From positions 19,220,001 through 19,284,000 of the forward strand of contig OX344753.2 in assembly GCA_947034885.2 (NCBI GenBank): a stretch of DNA of 64,000 nt, read 5' to 3'. Source of the DNA: Thuidium tamariscinum (Eukaryota; Streptophyta; Bryopsida; Hypnales; Thuidiaceae). Below, in pieces: positions 12,466 through 22,918 of the stretch. Position 1 is the first letter of the stretch. Each line of letters begins with the position of its first letter. Position numbers and translations under genes: made by a program. The notes beneath the pieces are model-generated. The model was not told where the DNA came from. It did not search any database and worked only from the letters and a program-made list of their open reading frames with translations.

Positions 12466-13374
12466 CTGAACAAAAACAATTTATATCCAACAGACTTATT
12501 GAATTGAAGGGACACTGTCCTATTTCAAGCCGTTACAAGGAGATCGAGTAAAGTTGCAAAGGAATTAACTACTCACACTCAGCGACTATTAACCAAATTC
12601 TAAACACAGGTATTAATCTGAGGCTAGGAATTACAACTGTTGCATAAGTAACTGATATTACGTACAGACGAATTTCACACCGGTAATTCGTCTAGCTTAT
12701 CTAAGTAGCAAGCGCAACAAATCCTCAGGAAACTAATTTCTCAGTGTACAGAATTGCCTTCTACACCCAAGACACAATTAATTTCCACTTGCGATTCACA
12801 TGAAAGAGCTTCCTTCACGCTCTTTTAATACTCTGGGAGATTTCCGAGTTGCAATGTCTCAATTGCGAGCTGCAAGGCTCATAGGCAAATTAACCGCCTA
12901 CGCCTGTCCAGACAATGTCTACAATCGCTATGGCAGATTCGAAGACGACTGACAAGTCATACAGTAGATTCACCACCCCTCAACATGATGATTTCAAAGG
13001 AACGAGATATATTCCTTCCTAGACAACAGCAAAACATTAAAAGCTAGCAAGTAACCCAACTAAGAAGGCGCGCCTTGACATCGAAAGCTCCGGTTTGACC
13101 CGTCTCTCACGTGCGTACCATGCACGACACAAAGTACAGTACATATCTGAGCAGCTCCTCTGCACCTGCATGATTGTCCTTCACTAATTCCAAACACAAA
13201 GACACTAGCAACCCCAATTCAAGCCCACGCATTGATTCAGAGCTCTCGAGATCGATCTCACTTCGGTGTCTGGATGGTTTCTTTCCGCAAGCACTTGATT
13301 TTCAAGCTTGCCGTATGGCAAAGGATTGATTCCGCAAAAGGTGACGGATAAGACTGGAAATAGCTACTACTTAC
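12466..13374 (-). other. Probable 5'-leader intron of transporter copy 1
   Basis: On the minus strand GGCAG|GTAAGT (exon end at 13375) and a pyrimidine-rich TTTTTGTTCAG|GTAAG (exon start at 12465) fit a donor and acceptor, leaving a short leader of about 27 nt before the ATG. The acceptor side is conserved in copy 2 (about 52237). The donor side is missing there because a copia element begins at 53116. The splice is inferred, not demonstrated. Confidence 0.5.
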
Positions 13375-13375
13375 C

Positions 13376-15425
13376 TGCCTGACGAGTGTGAGGTGTGACA
13401 GGCTCTGACTGACTGCACGTTAACAGCCGTTTCCAGCTTTTGGTGCACATGCTAGCGATGGCCCAGCTAATGTTGCTTGCCTGCAAATGAAACGGAAGTT
13501 TTGTTTGCTGCAGGCTAGTGTTTGCATGTTGCAGAGTTTTCTGGGTTGAAATTTTTGGAGGAGTTTCGGAGAGCGATGGTACCTGGCCGGCGAAGCTACT
13601 TAGAGAGCTGGTTTGGGTTGATCTAGCTGGAATAAGTCACTGATTAGGAATTTTATTATCGAAGAACTGGTTGTTAGCTTCAGTTGAATTTGGCTTGGGG
13701 ACAATCCTGTGGAATTTGTGCTCCTGTTGGAATTTCAGTTCTGTACAAGTGAAGTCAGTGTTGAGGCTCTAAAAGCAACCCTACTGTAAAGCAATCCCGA
13801 ACCCACCCACCCCAAAAATAAAAAGGTACACTTTGCTTTCTACAAACGTACTAGTAATGTACACTTCAGGAGGGTTACTTTTAGAAACCACTGTATTTCA
13901 ACTTCAAAAATTTGTAACTAATTCCACAAAGGTCCTAAAAATATGAAACGACTTGTGTTGGATGCCAATTCTATTTTTGTCCTACAAAACTTTACTAAAA
14001 ATCATTTCATGGGGTTTAGCTTCCCAAAATGCAATCAGCTCTTAATAGGTCGCTTCAAGAGCACACTACCGTACTGTGAATGATGCGCTACTAGTGCGAT
14101 CAGAAATCCAACGGCTCTGAGGCACTGAATTTGACAATGAAAGCGACTGGGTACTCCAGCTTGGTGGGTGCTGATGTGGCGCATCACTGTCAAATTACTA
14201 AGATAGGCATTAGGGGAAAAAAAATGAGCTATGACTTCTGAAACGCATGTCGAAAAAATTAAAATTAAAATTAAAAAATTTGGAGGGAGGTGTCAGCAAA
14301 CTGTGGGGCTGGAATACTGCAGCACAGTTCAAGTAAACAATTTTAAAAATATTAAATTTTAAAAATTTAATATTTAGCAAAATATAAAATTATGAAAATT
14401 TCAGATTTGATGTGGCATCAATGATGCCAAAATCAGATTGTTATTTTCTAAGCTATTATTTTAATATTATGATTTTTAGTTTTTTAGTTTTTAGTTTTAG
14501 TTTTAGTTTTAAATTTTTAAATTTATGTGGCTACTAGAATAGTGATCATTAGGGTGTTTTTTTCTAGCGATTTATCGCCTGATTCCAAATTTGATTCACT
14601 ATTGTCTATGGCCCCCTCCAAATATTGCCTTTTGAATTTTGATAGGAGGGCACACAAGGCTTTTTACTATTCATCTAGAGTGCAAAAAAAATCCGCTAGT
14701 GGTCATAGCCTCTCAAAGGAGTTGTGAGTTCCCTTGAATGGAACTTTTATAGGAAACATGCCCTTTGAGGGCTCATTTCCTTCCTAATGAGGTCCACAAA
14801 ATACTCATGTAGAAGTTGAAACTTGAATTTAGGAGATGAAACTTTTTGAAATATTCTTTTAGTAAATTTTTCTTAGAAGACAAACAAAATTGGCATCAAA
14901 TGCAAGTCGTTTCAAACTTTTTGGAGCTTTGTAGAATTAGTTACGAATTTTTGAAATTTGATAAGCAAAGGGCTCTAAAATCATCCTCTTTTTCAAATGT
15001 ACACTATTTGTACATTTTGTTGCAACAAAAAAACAATGTACAAGAAGTGTACATTCAAAGAGGTGGGAAAATTTAGAGCCTCCTAACTCTTAGAACCTCC
15101 TACTTTAAGGTGAAGCATCCTAAAATCAACCTTATGATATTTAGAAAAAGTGAAGTATATGCAAACCTTTTAAGGGAGTAGGTGTTAACTTGGTAATGAT
15201 ATAACAATTTTAAAATGTTGAATGAAGATGAAAAAAAATCCTTCTAAATTAGATAAAAGAAAAAATATTCCTCTTCAGAATTTTGTGGGAAAAGGGGGGG
15301 GGGGGGGCGCTTATGTATACAATAGTTTGAGGTAGTACCAAAAATGATGATTTCTATAGTAGCAAATTCAATGTGCTAGGGTTAATACTATACTCATGAA
15401 TTGTTTGTCTTTAAAATGTGTTGTA
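13376..15425. other. Non-coding DNA upstream of transporter copy 1
   Basis: No gene is recognised. 13376-13750 should contain the promoter of the transporter and has no counterpart in unit 2. 13750-14095 and 14890-15440 align with 58183-58495 and 58495-59077. The intervening 14100-14890 occurs only here and is partly low-complexity A/T (AAATTTTAAAAATT, TTTTAGTTTTAG). It contains AAATCCAACGGCT, a short motif also seen in reverse in the element at 59212. A G run lies at 15294-15307. Confidence 0.5.
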
Positions 15426-16135
15426 CTAAAATTACTCTTTTTCTTTAGGGTCTCAGCACCAATTATAAAAATGCCATGTTTTAAACGAATGCACTTCAAC
15501 ACCAGAAATTCCAAGTCCAAAGTAATTGAGATTTCCACTATTTTAAATAATTTATAAAATATATTTTTTGAAGGGTGACTTTTATAATACCATAGTCCTT
15601 CATTATTAATCTCTTTCTAACTTTTGTATTGTTATCTTTTGCTTTCTAGGGCCTCGGTACCAATTGAAAAGATGCCATATTTAAGATGTACACAACACCA
15701 CAAATTCCAAACACAAAGTATTTGAAACTTATATTCTTTTAAATAATTTGTAAAACATTTTTTTCAAGGATTACTTGTATAAACTTATAATCCTTCATTA
15801 TTAATTTCCTTCTAACTTTTGTACTATTATCTTTTGCTTTTTTTAGTGCCTTGATAGGTGTTGAAGAAATACCCCGTGGATGCACTCCAACTCCAGAAAT
15901 TCGAAGTAAACAAATCTCAACTCCAAAGTAATTTATATTTTTACTCTTTCTACACATTTGATAAAACAATTTTTTTTCAAGTATTTACTTAAATATTTTC
16001 TTATTATTTACTCCTTGTAATTTATTTATTGTTATCCTTTGCTTTTTTAGAGGCTTTGAAGATTCCAAAGAAATGCCATTTGGATGTACTACAACGTTTC
16101 TAAATGCACTCCAATTTTTCCGGATTGGCATTGAG
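15425..16135 (+). repeat. Four tandem diverged repeats of about 200 bp, exon-like
   Basis: A T-rich tract ending in TAG occurs at 15448, 15649, 15846 and 16050 (spacing 201, 197, 204 bp). Each is followed by a related 60-70 base segment such as GGCCTCGGTACCAATTGAAAAGATGCCAT and then an A/T-rich spacer with CTTCATTATTAAT and TTTTGCTTTTTTAG. The pattern resembles a duplicated exon with its 3' splice site. The segments do not share one long open frame, so if exonic they are decayed. No family was recognised. (Segment quoted in parts: GGCCTCGGTACC then AATTGAAAAGATGCC.). Confidence 0.55.
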
Positions 16136-16231
16136 CGAACAATAAATGTTAATATTAAGAACTAAAAAGAACAAAAAGGCAGATTGAAAACCATTTTGAA
16201 CTACAATCGACACGATGTAGAACTAGCCACT

Positions 16232-16793
16232 ACAATGTGACGAAAAGTGGCGTACCACCCAGGTCAATTAATTAGTCCCCCCCCTCCTCTCTCAAAAAAA
16301 TTACAAGCCATTGATTTTTTTTAAAACAAACAAACTTACCTTTGTAATCACCATTGATTTCTCGAAAATTCCCAAGCCATTGATCATGTAAGATATAATC
16401 TGAACCGTTCAGATATGAATACGAATATGGATATCCTACATATATTATACGGATTATACGGATACGAATACAAATACAAATACATATACATATATATATA
16501 TGAATATGAATACAGATATGAATACATATACAAGAACACATGTCCCATAATGTTTGTCAATCAAGTTGGTTTCAAGAAATTATAAGAGGAGAGGAATGGG
16601 AGTTAAATGAAGATTTAAAAGTTTTAAAGTTTTAAAATTTTTTTGGGTGCACAGTGATTGTACACCCAAAAAAAATTAAAATTTTTAAATTTTAAATTCT
16701 TTGACCTATAAGAACATGCCAAGTATACTAAATCGAAATTAAAATTTTAAGTTTTTTAGAATTGGTAGTTATTGCCACTTTTTGGTACATTGT
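16232..16793. mobile_element. TIR element (MITE) with 20-bp inverted termini
   Basis: The left end ACAATGTGACGAAAAGTGGC (16232-16251) is an inverted match, 18 of 20, to GCCACTTTTTGGTACATTGT at 16774-16793. The interior has C-rich and A/T-rich tracts plus a degenerate GATACGAATA-type microsatellite at about 16410-16530, and no coding frame. A related element with the same first 16 bases starts at 59212. Target-site duplication is not clear, so the superfamily is open. Confidence 0.7.
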
Positions 16794-16940
16794 TCAACAA
16801 TCAAGATGTTGATGGATGACCTACAAAGTACAAAAGCAATCTTATCATATACTGACACAGATGAAAATCATGGAGAAGTGAGATGTATTGAATCTGTAAT
16901 AAAATCTGGATAAAACAAATTAACCTTGAAGAAAGCCAAG
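16794..16940 (+). pseudogene. Left part of an old coding fragment split by the gypsy insertion
   Basis: From about 16797 a plus-strand frame reads HCSTIKMLMDDLQSTKAIL and continues to the CCAAG target site at 16936-16940, with one TAA inside. The same frame resumes directly after the second CCAAG at 28533. See the entry at 28533. Confidence 0.45.
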
Positions 16941-17236
16941 TGTAATGGATGGCAAGAGAAACAAGACACAATGTATTTCTTGAAATAGAATTACTATTAA
17001 CAATCAAGCTTAGACCAAAAGAATAAGAACCAAGAGATGTATTGTCTAGATTGAAGAGTTCTTGAGCCTTGACCTCGTTATAAACCATAATCTAAAGTAA
17101 AAAGAACTAGAAGATTCTAGGATCATGCTTCTAATATTAATCCAAAGTATAAAGAACTAGCACTAGAACTAGAAGTTATATCCCTAACATGACTTTGTTG
17201 TCCAGAAGCTTCTTCTATCTTCTTATGTTTGTGACA
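16941..17236 (-). repeat. 3' LTR of the gypsy element
   Basis: Minus-strand ends are TGTCACAAAC and CATTACA. It aligns along its whole length with 28246-28532, with point differences and a few small indels, for example an extra AAGCTT-containing segment near 17208. Confidence 0.9.
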
Positions 17237-17375
17237 TCACCTCTCTTTTAGTTCTAAGATCCTTCAAAGAGTTGCTTCGTTAGTTGCATCTTGTTGTAGG
17301 CTTTGGCTTCTCCGAGTAGCAACGATGAAAGTCTCGAATCTTCAAAAGTGTATTGGTTATATTTGAAGTTGGTTC

Positions 17376-17603
17376 CTACATTCGTTTACTAATCGAATAT
17401 CTTCGCCAATGAATAAAATATTCTGGTTGTCCTCGCCGAATTCTTGAATCAAGAATGTCTTCAACCTCGTATTTTTGATGACCATTCATCTCAATGCTAG
17501 GTGATGGAACTTGGATTCTGCCAGGAAAGTCGGATTCCCTGTAGAGATCTAAATAAGAAGTATAAAAGATAGGATGTATCTTCATAGTTGCAAATAAATT
17601 CAA
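17376..17603 (-). pseudogene. Gypsy integrase C-terminus with chromodomain
   Basis: The minus-strand frame contains HPIFYTSYLDLYRES followed by YEVEDILDSRIRRGQ and EYFIHWRRYS, the typical start of a chromodomain fused behind integrase. In chromoviruses this module directs integration to particular chromatin. The end of the domain is cut by a stop. Confidence 0.85.
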
Positions 17604-17699
17604 TCAATATGCGACAGTGTTGATTTATTTTTGAATGTAAAACGGTCCAATCTTCCGATAATCAAGTTTGTCTCATAGGCATGAAGTCTTGATGTTGCG

Positions 17700-18535
17700 T
17701 TATAAAAGTCAAACCTCATCGCCTTCTTGAAATTTAGATTGTTCCTTTCTTTTAACATCAACTAATTTTTTGCACCGGGCTTGAACTTCTTCAAGATTAG
17801 CTTTCATTATTGCATGTAGCTCCTTCAATCGTGTTGCAAAATTCTCCACTACTAGATTCTCCCCATTCCAAGCTAGTAGCATGTTGATTCTACGAAGATA
17901 ACCATAATTGATGTAGAATGGCGGTTGCTGAGTCAAAGTGTGTATGCTATTATTGTAAGCAAATTCCGCCAATGATATCAAGGATGTCCAGTTGTCTTAT
18001 TACTAATTAATATTGCAATGCAAATACTACTCTAAGACTTGATTTACTCGTTTAGTTTGACCATTTGTTTGAGGATGAAATGCCGATGAAAGTTTGATCT
18101 TAACTTATAAGATTTTAAAAAGCGCTTGTCTAAAGTTGGAAACAAATTGAGGACCGTAATTAGGTACAATGTTTTCAGATAGGCCATGATAGTGATAGAC
18201 ATTGTCGAGAAAGAGTTTCGTTGTTTCTTCGTCAGTGATTGTCTTCCAACATAGCACAAAACGTGCCAATTTGAAAAATCGGTCTACCAATACATATATT
18301 GAATCGAATTTGTTCAAGAGTAGAAGATTTGTAATAAAGTCTATAGAAATAGAGGATCAGGGCTTTTTTGGAATTGGAAGTGGTTGAAGCAATTCATAAG
18401 GATGATATTGAGGGTTCTTCGAGCAAGAATAGATGCCGCAAGACAAGACAAAATTCTTGATGGTCTTCCACATTTGAGGCCATCAAAAATCATGAGAAAT
18501 AAGCTCCAAGGTTTTGTTGAATCTAAAATGCCCAA
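17700..18535 (-). pseudogene. Gypsy integrase remnant
   Basis: Fragments in shifting frames match the retroviral-type integrase core: FDSIYVLVDRFFKLARF, NVYHYHGLSENIVPN and GPQFVSNFRQALF, then SLAEFAYNNSIHTLT and KELHAIMKANLEEVQARCKK. The second catalytic Asp, normally before RGPQF, appears as Asn. Frameshifts near 18105 and 17981 break the frame. Confidence 0.85.
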
Positions 18536-18862
18536 CTATTGGAAGGTCATGTTGAACTTGCAAACTTTGGAGGTGTAGTGGTCCATCAAGAATACAAAGA
18601 CGATCTTTAAAATACGTAAGCTAGTCTTCAATTTTGAATGTACCACAATCTTCAGAATTATTTGAAAGATGTTGTTTGATGTCAAGTACTAAAGGATTAG
18701 CAATAGAAGTTTAAGTTTTGGAAGTGTCATTCATTGTTGATCATACACTAGTTCACCTTCTTTAAAAATAAGGTAAGAATGTCAAGACAAGGCATCTAAT
18801 AACCATTGTTGTTTTTCGAGTCAATGGATAATGCCAAAGTCAAATCTAGATAAAGACATATT

Positions 18863-19238
18863 TCACTGAGCTTGACGATGAGTTAGAGCATGAACAGACA
18901 TGAAATATTCGAGATTCTTATGGTTAGTATATACTATCACTTGATGAATAGCACCTTTGAACAAGTAGCCCCAATCTTGGAAGAAATCTACAATTGCAAG
19001 CAATTCTTTGTTGTAGATCTCGTAATTGATTTCTATAGCATTAAACTTCTTTGAATGAAAAGCAACATGATGAAGTTTTTTGCCTTTGTCTGGTTGCAAT
19101 AACACTGCACCTAAAGCAAAATCTAAAGCGTTTGTCTTCATAAAGAAAGTTTTTGAAAAATCGAGATGAACTAATATTGAAGTTATTGTAAAGGCTTTCT
19201 TCAGGTCTTATAAGGCTTTTTCTGCTTTGTGACTTCAA
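18863..19238 (-). pseudogene. Gypsy RNase H remnant
   Basis: The frame reads KTNALDFALGAVLLQPDKGKK followed by HHVAFHSKKFNAIEINYEIYNKE (given here in two parts: HHVAFHSKKFNAIE, INYEIYNKELLAIV) and YTNHKNLEYF. These are the hallmark segments of gypsy RNase H, which normally starts with a TDAS-type motif. The first acidic residue position is Asn, so activity is lost. Confidence 0.85.
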
Positions 19239-20300
19239 TCGAGGGTGTCTTTACAAGTAAATCGTGTGAGGGGAGAAACAATTTGCAAATAATTTCTAAT
19301 AAACATACGATAAAAATTTGCAAAACCAAAAAAGTATTGAATATCACGTATAGTCTTGGGTGTTGCCCAATCTTAAACAGCTTAAATTTTTTTTGAGCCA
19401 TCAATACTTTGTTGCTAGAGATAATATATTCAAGAAACTCGACTTGAGATGTACGGAAAACGCATTTCTTGAGCTTTGCATACAATTCAGCATCTCCAAG
19501 TTTTTCCAAAACAAGCCTCATGTACTCTTCGTGTTGGCTTGTGTGATTGAGTATATCAAAATGTCGTCTAGATAGCAGACAACAAAAATATCCAAAAATT
19601 CACGAAAAATGTCGTTCATTAGATGTTGAAAAATGGATGGTATATTCGTCAGTCCAAAAGGGATAATATTATACTCGAAATGACCATACCTCATTCAAAA
19701 GTCAGTCTTCCATTCATCGTCTTTTTTAATTCGCACTAGATTGTAAGCTCTTCTTAGATCAATCTTAGTGTAAATCTTCACTTAGCCGAGTTGATCTAAA
19801 AATCCACCTATAAGTGGCAACATGTATTGATTCTTGGTTGTCATCTTGTTGAGTCTGCGATAATCAACACACATACGTAAAGACCCATCTTTTTTCTTCA
19901 CGAAAAAAATAAAAGTACCAGTTAGAGACTTCGAATGTTGAATGAAGTTCTTTGCAAGGTTCTTATTGATATACTCCTTCAATGCAACTAGCTCATTTTG
20001 AGATATATTGTAGATGGATTTGAATGGCAGTTGTGCACATTTTTCTAAGTTGATGGCGCAATCATATAGTCGATGTTGGGGCAATGTATCCACGTTTTTC
20101 TTCTCAAAAACATCATGAAAGTCTTTATATTGCTCTGGAAGTATTATTGTACTAAAAAACTTGTTTGTTACTGGCGTTGCATATGTTGCGAATACAGTTC
20201 CGATCCTTGCAATGCACATGAATATTCGAGCTCCAACAAATAAAGGTTTTTTGAACTTACGTACCAAAGATGTTTCTTGTTTTTTTAAAAGTTTAGACAT
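19239..20300 (-). pseudogene. Gypsy reverse transcriptase remnant
   Basis: Segments VKKKDGSLRMCVDYRRLNK, then (past stops) [13 protein letters not shown] and CYLDDILIY at about 19555-19580 identify the reverse transcriptase palm with its YxDD box. Several in-frame stops (for example near 19782 and 19690) and frameshifts inactivate it. Confidence 0.88.
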
Positions 20301-20339
20301 AGAAGGTTTATAGAGAATAAATTCTATACTACAGTTGAA

Positions 20340-20813
20340 TCAGTTTATATGAGGGTTATATCTTTCAAGCCAAGAGAGTCTTAGAATAATAGGACTAGAA
20401 GGAGAATGGATAATATTGTAAATTATATGGCTACTATGGTTTTCTATCATTGTTTGTAAGGGAGTTGTTTTATGAGTAACATTACCAGAAGCTAAGGATC
20501 TTCCATCAATAACCTCAATATGTACAGTTTTTGTCTTTTGAACTAACAATATCTTATGTAGTTTGGCAAAATAATCATTTAAAAAATATACAAAGGCTCC
20601 TGAATTTATTAAGGCATGGATTTTAATCTTTGAAAGAGCGGGATTATGAAGCAAGGATTGGGATTTGTGGATAGTATAAGACCTAAAGATGTTGCAAGTG
20701 ATGTTGAATTGAGCCGCATGGTCCCTACTGTAGTTGGAAGTCGATGTTTTCATATTGAATGTTTGTGCTCTGAATTTGAGAAGTACGTTGTCGCTTCTTG
20801 GGGCAGGCATCAA
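20340..20813 (-). pseudogene. Gypsy aspartic protease remnant
   Basis: The frame contains KIHALINSGAFVYFLND, equivalent to the retroviral DSGA active site with Asp changed to Asn, and further on IILRLSWLERYNPHIN, the segment before reverse transcriptase in gypsy polyproteins. The changed catalytic residue agrees with decay. Confidence 0.8.
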
Positions 20814-21147
20814 GCTTATATTCTTCGTCCTTACAATAAAGACATAATCATTCTTGTCTTTAGCATCTCTTTTTTTGTTTAGTTAAAGGCTTAAATCAAA
20901 TTGCATTGATTTGCATGTCTTTAGTTTCAGATGCCTTGTTTGAAGCACCAGTTGAAGCTTAGTTGGCATGTAGTTGTGGCAAGGTTCATGCTTGCTTTTC
21001 TTGTTGACATTCAAATAATTAGTAGTCGCATCTGACAACTTGAGAGGTTTCATCGTTGAGTGTCATAGGGTTTGGTAAAGAGAATAATAAATCCTTCACT
21101 TCATCGTGTAAGTCATAATAAAATTGATTTATTAATGTTTATTTTTC

Positions 21148-21654
21148 CTAATTGATATTACAAGCTAATTGGCAGAAGTCAAAAGCAGATAGCGATGTTG
21201 CACGACGACCTTGTCGTAAATTTTGAATCTTTGTAGTTGCAGTACATATCTTATTATGTTCACTAAACCCTTCTTCAAATGCTACTAAAAATGTATCAAA
21301 GTTGTTGAGAACCAGAGAGTTTTTTTCACAAACTGGTCCAAATCGTGAGAATGCTTGTCTAGTCAACGAGGTTCCTACCAATCTGATGCAAGCTACATCT
21401 ATTGTATACCGTTGAAGTTGTAATAGCAAAACAAATCGAATTTGGTTAACAAAGCTTTGAAATTTTGAAGGCGTACCATCAAACTTCTCAGGAAGGTTGA
21501 CTCTAGGTTCTTTATTGTCATCATGAAATGAGGTTGATGCTTGTAATTTCAAACTTGACAAATTGCTAGTCTGCATCATTGATACATGAATTGGGTCATT
21601 TGATTGTTGAAGCTTTGCCTCCAAGCCATACAATCTTGAATTCAGTTCTTCCAT
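21148..21654 (-). pseudogene. Gypsy gag fragment
   Basis: The 168-codon frame begins MEELNSRLYGLEAKL (coiled-coil-like) and contains NLPEKFDGTPSKFQSFVNQI and SRFGPVC, typical of gypsy capsid regions, ending in a premature stop. Its ATG lies only 4 bp inside the TTAA (21659-21662) where the piggyBac element is inserted. Confidence 0.8.
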
Positions 21655-21976
21655 TTGTTTAACCCCTAAAGGTTTTTGGAAGGAAAATAGAGAAACTAGT
21701 GAAATTAGAGGTGAGTGTGAAGATAGTGGTATGGCTAAAATTTGACTGTTTTTTTAACATTTTCAACGGTAAGATCTTAAAGTTAACTTCATTAGTCACT
21801 TGCTCACCAAATTTCAGCACCAAATTCAGTGGCATTTGCAAGATCAATATAATCAAAGTTGACAAAAACAAATTTTACCCCAGTCCAAAAGTCGGGCAGT
21901 TGCCACTGAGGAGGATACAGATCAACAAAGAATATTTTGGAAGGGTGGTGCCTCCTTCAATTCTAAGTCATTTCTA

Positions 21977-22620
21977 AGTTAGGTACATGCTCAAAATTTT
22001 TTGAATGATCTGAAGGTTCAGAAGATTTCCAAAATGGGCTTGCTACACATGAAGGTCTACAAAATAGGGGATACAAAGGCGAAATTTCTCTTTACTGGAA
22101 TTCATTCAATAATGTTTTCATTCAAAAAACTGAACGGTGGAGTCATCAGTGAATACATGTTCTCCATTTATCCCAAAACCATGCCTCTAAATGTGCTAAA
22201 ATTGAAGGTGTGGAAAAAAAAATTGAATCACAGTGTTTAGGCTGAAGACTGTTCTTCACATTTGCTGCCCAAAGGATGGGTGGATGGCAAAAATCATCGA
22301 TTCCGACGAAGTCTGATGGCGACAATCAGGTTTTCAGTCACGGAAATTGAGATGGGATCACAGGAGGGAGCTTGGATCCCGGAAGGGAGCTTGAATCACG
22401 GTTTAGGAGCCCCAATGTCTCAGCCTGACAAGGTCCGACGTCTGCTGGCAGCTTCGAAGTCGGAGCCTGCTCCCCTGCGACCTCGAATATTGGGACCCAT
22501 TTCAGTGCTGTGGGAGGGCCCTTGTTTGCCCCACTGGTTGTGATGAAGCGGCTTGGAAAGCCTCCTGTACTGGTTCAATAAACGAAATGAGTTCACTGCG
22601 AGGGCATGCTGCTACTGTGT
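21977..22620 (+). other. Terminal non-coding part of the piggyBac element with a GC-rich patch
   Basis: Short plus-strand frames exist (22001-22240, 22262-22543), but neither resembles a known protein and no splice context supports them. 22262-22560 is noticeably GC-richer than its surroundings and may be captured host sequence. The motif ATGGGAAGGGTGA occurs twice nearby (about 22714 and 22779). Confidence 0.35.
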
Positions 22621-22918
22621 ATGATATAAATCCAAAATATAGTGCTCAAGTACCCATTTTAAATGTAATTCTCATAATAATTGAAAAAAAATAGACATAA
22701 TTATACTAAAAGAAAATGGGAAGGGTGAATTCAACAAAAGAACATCACATCCAACTTCACTAAAAACTACTAAAAAGGATGGGAAGGGTGAGTTTGAACA
22801 TAATATTTTATTACTTCAAGCACAAAGATTTAGTGAACATGCATAGCTAATAAAATAAAACAATATAAAGTAAAATGATATAAGAGGAATTTGCATCTTA
22901 CCCTCATCAAGGACGATG

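Larger units (their letters stand above)
5643..15448. repeat. Segmental duplication, unit 1
   Basis: This block is repeated at 43676-59077 in the same orientation. Both contain a plastid membrane-protein gene followed by an inositol transporter gene on the minus strand. Exons are nearly identical, and introns and flanks are clearly alignable with small indels. Shared flanking marks include GGAAGGCATTTGATATC at the left edge (5649 and 43682) and the non-coding stretch from about 13750 to 14095 matching 58183-58495. Sequence from about 14100 to 14890 is present only in unit 1. Similarity fades at about 15448 against 59077. Confidence 0.92.

Noticed and set aside
14095..14560. Candidate MITE unique to unit 1 with GCTACTAG near both edges
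   Set aside because: The edge similarity is direct and short, not a convincing inverted pair; gain versus loss is undecided.
22262..22543. 93-codon plus-strand frame in the piggyBac element
   Set aside because: No recognisable family, no splice or start context, and it lies in a GC-rich patch where long chance frames are more likely. Described only as a GC-rich region.
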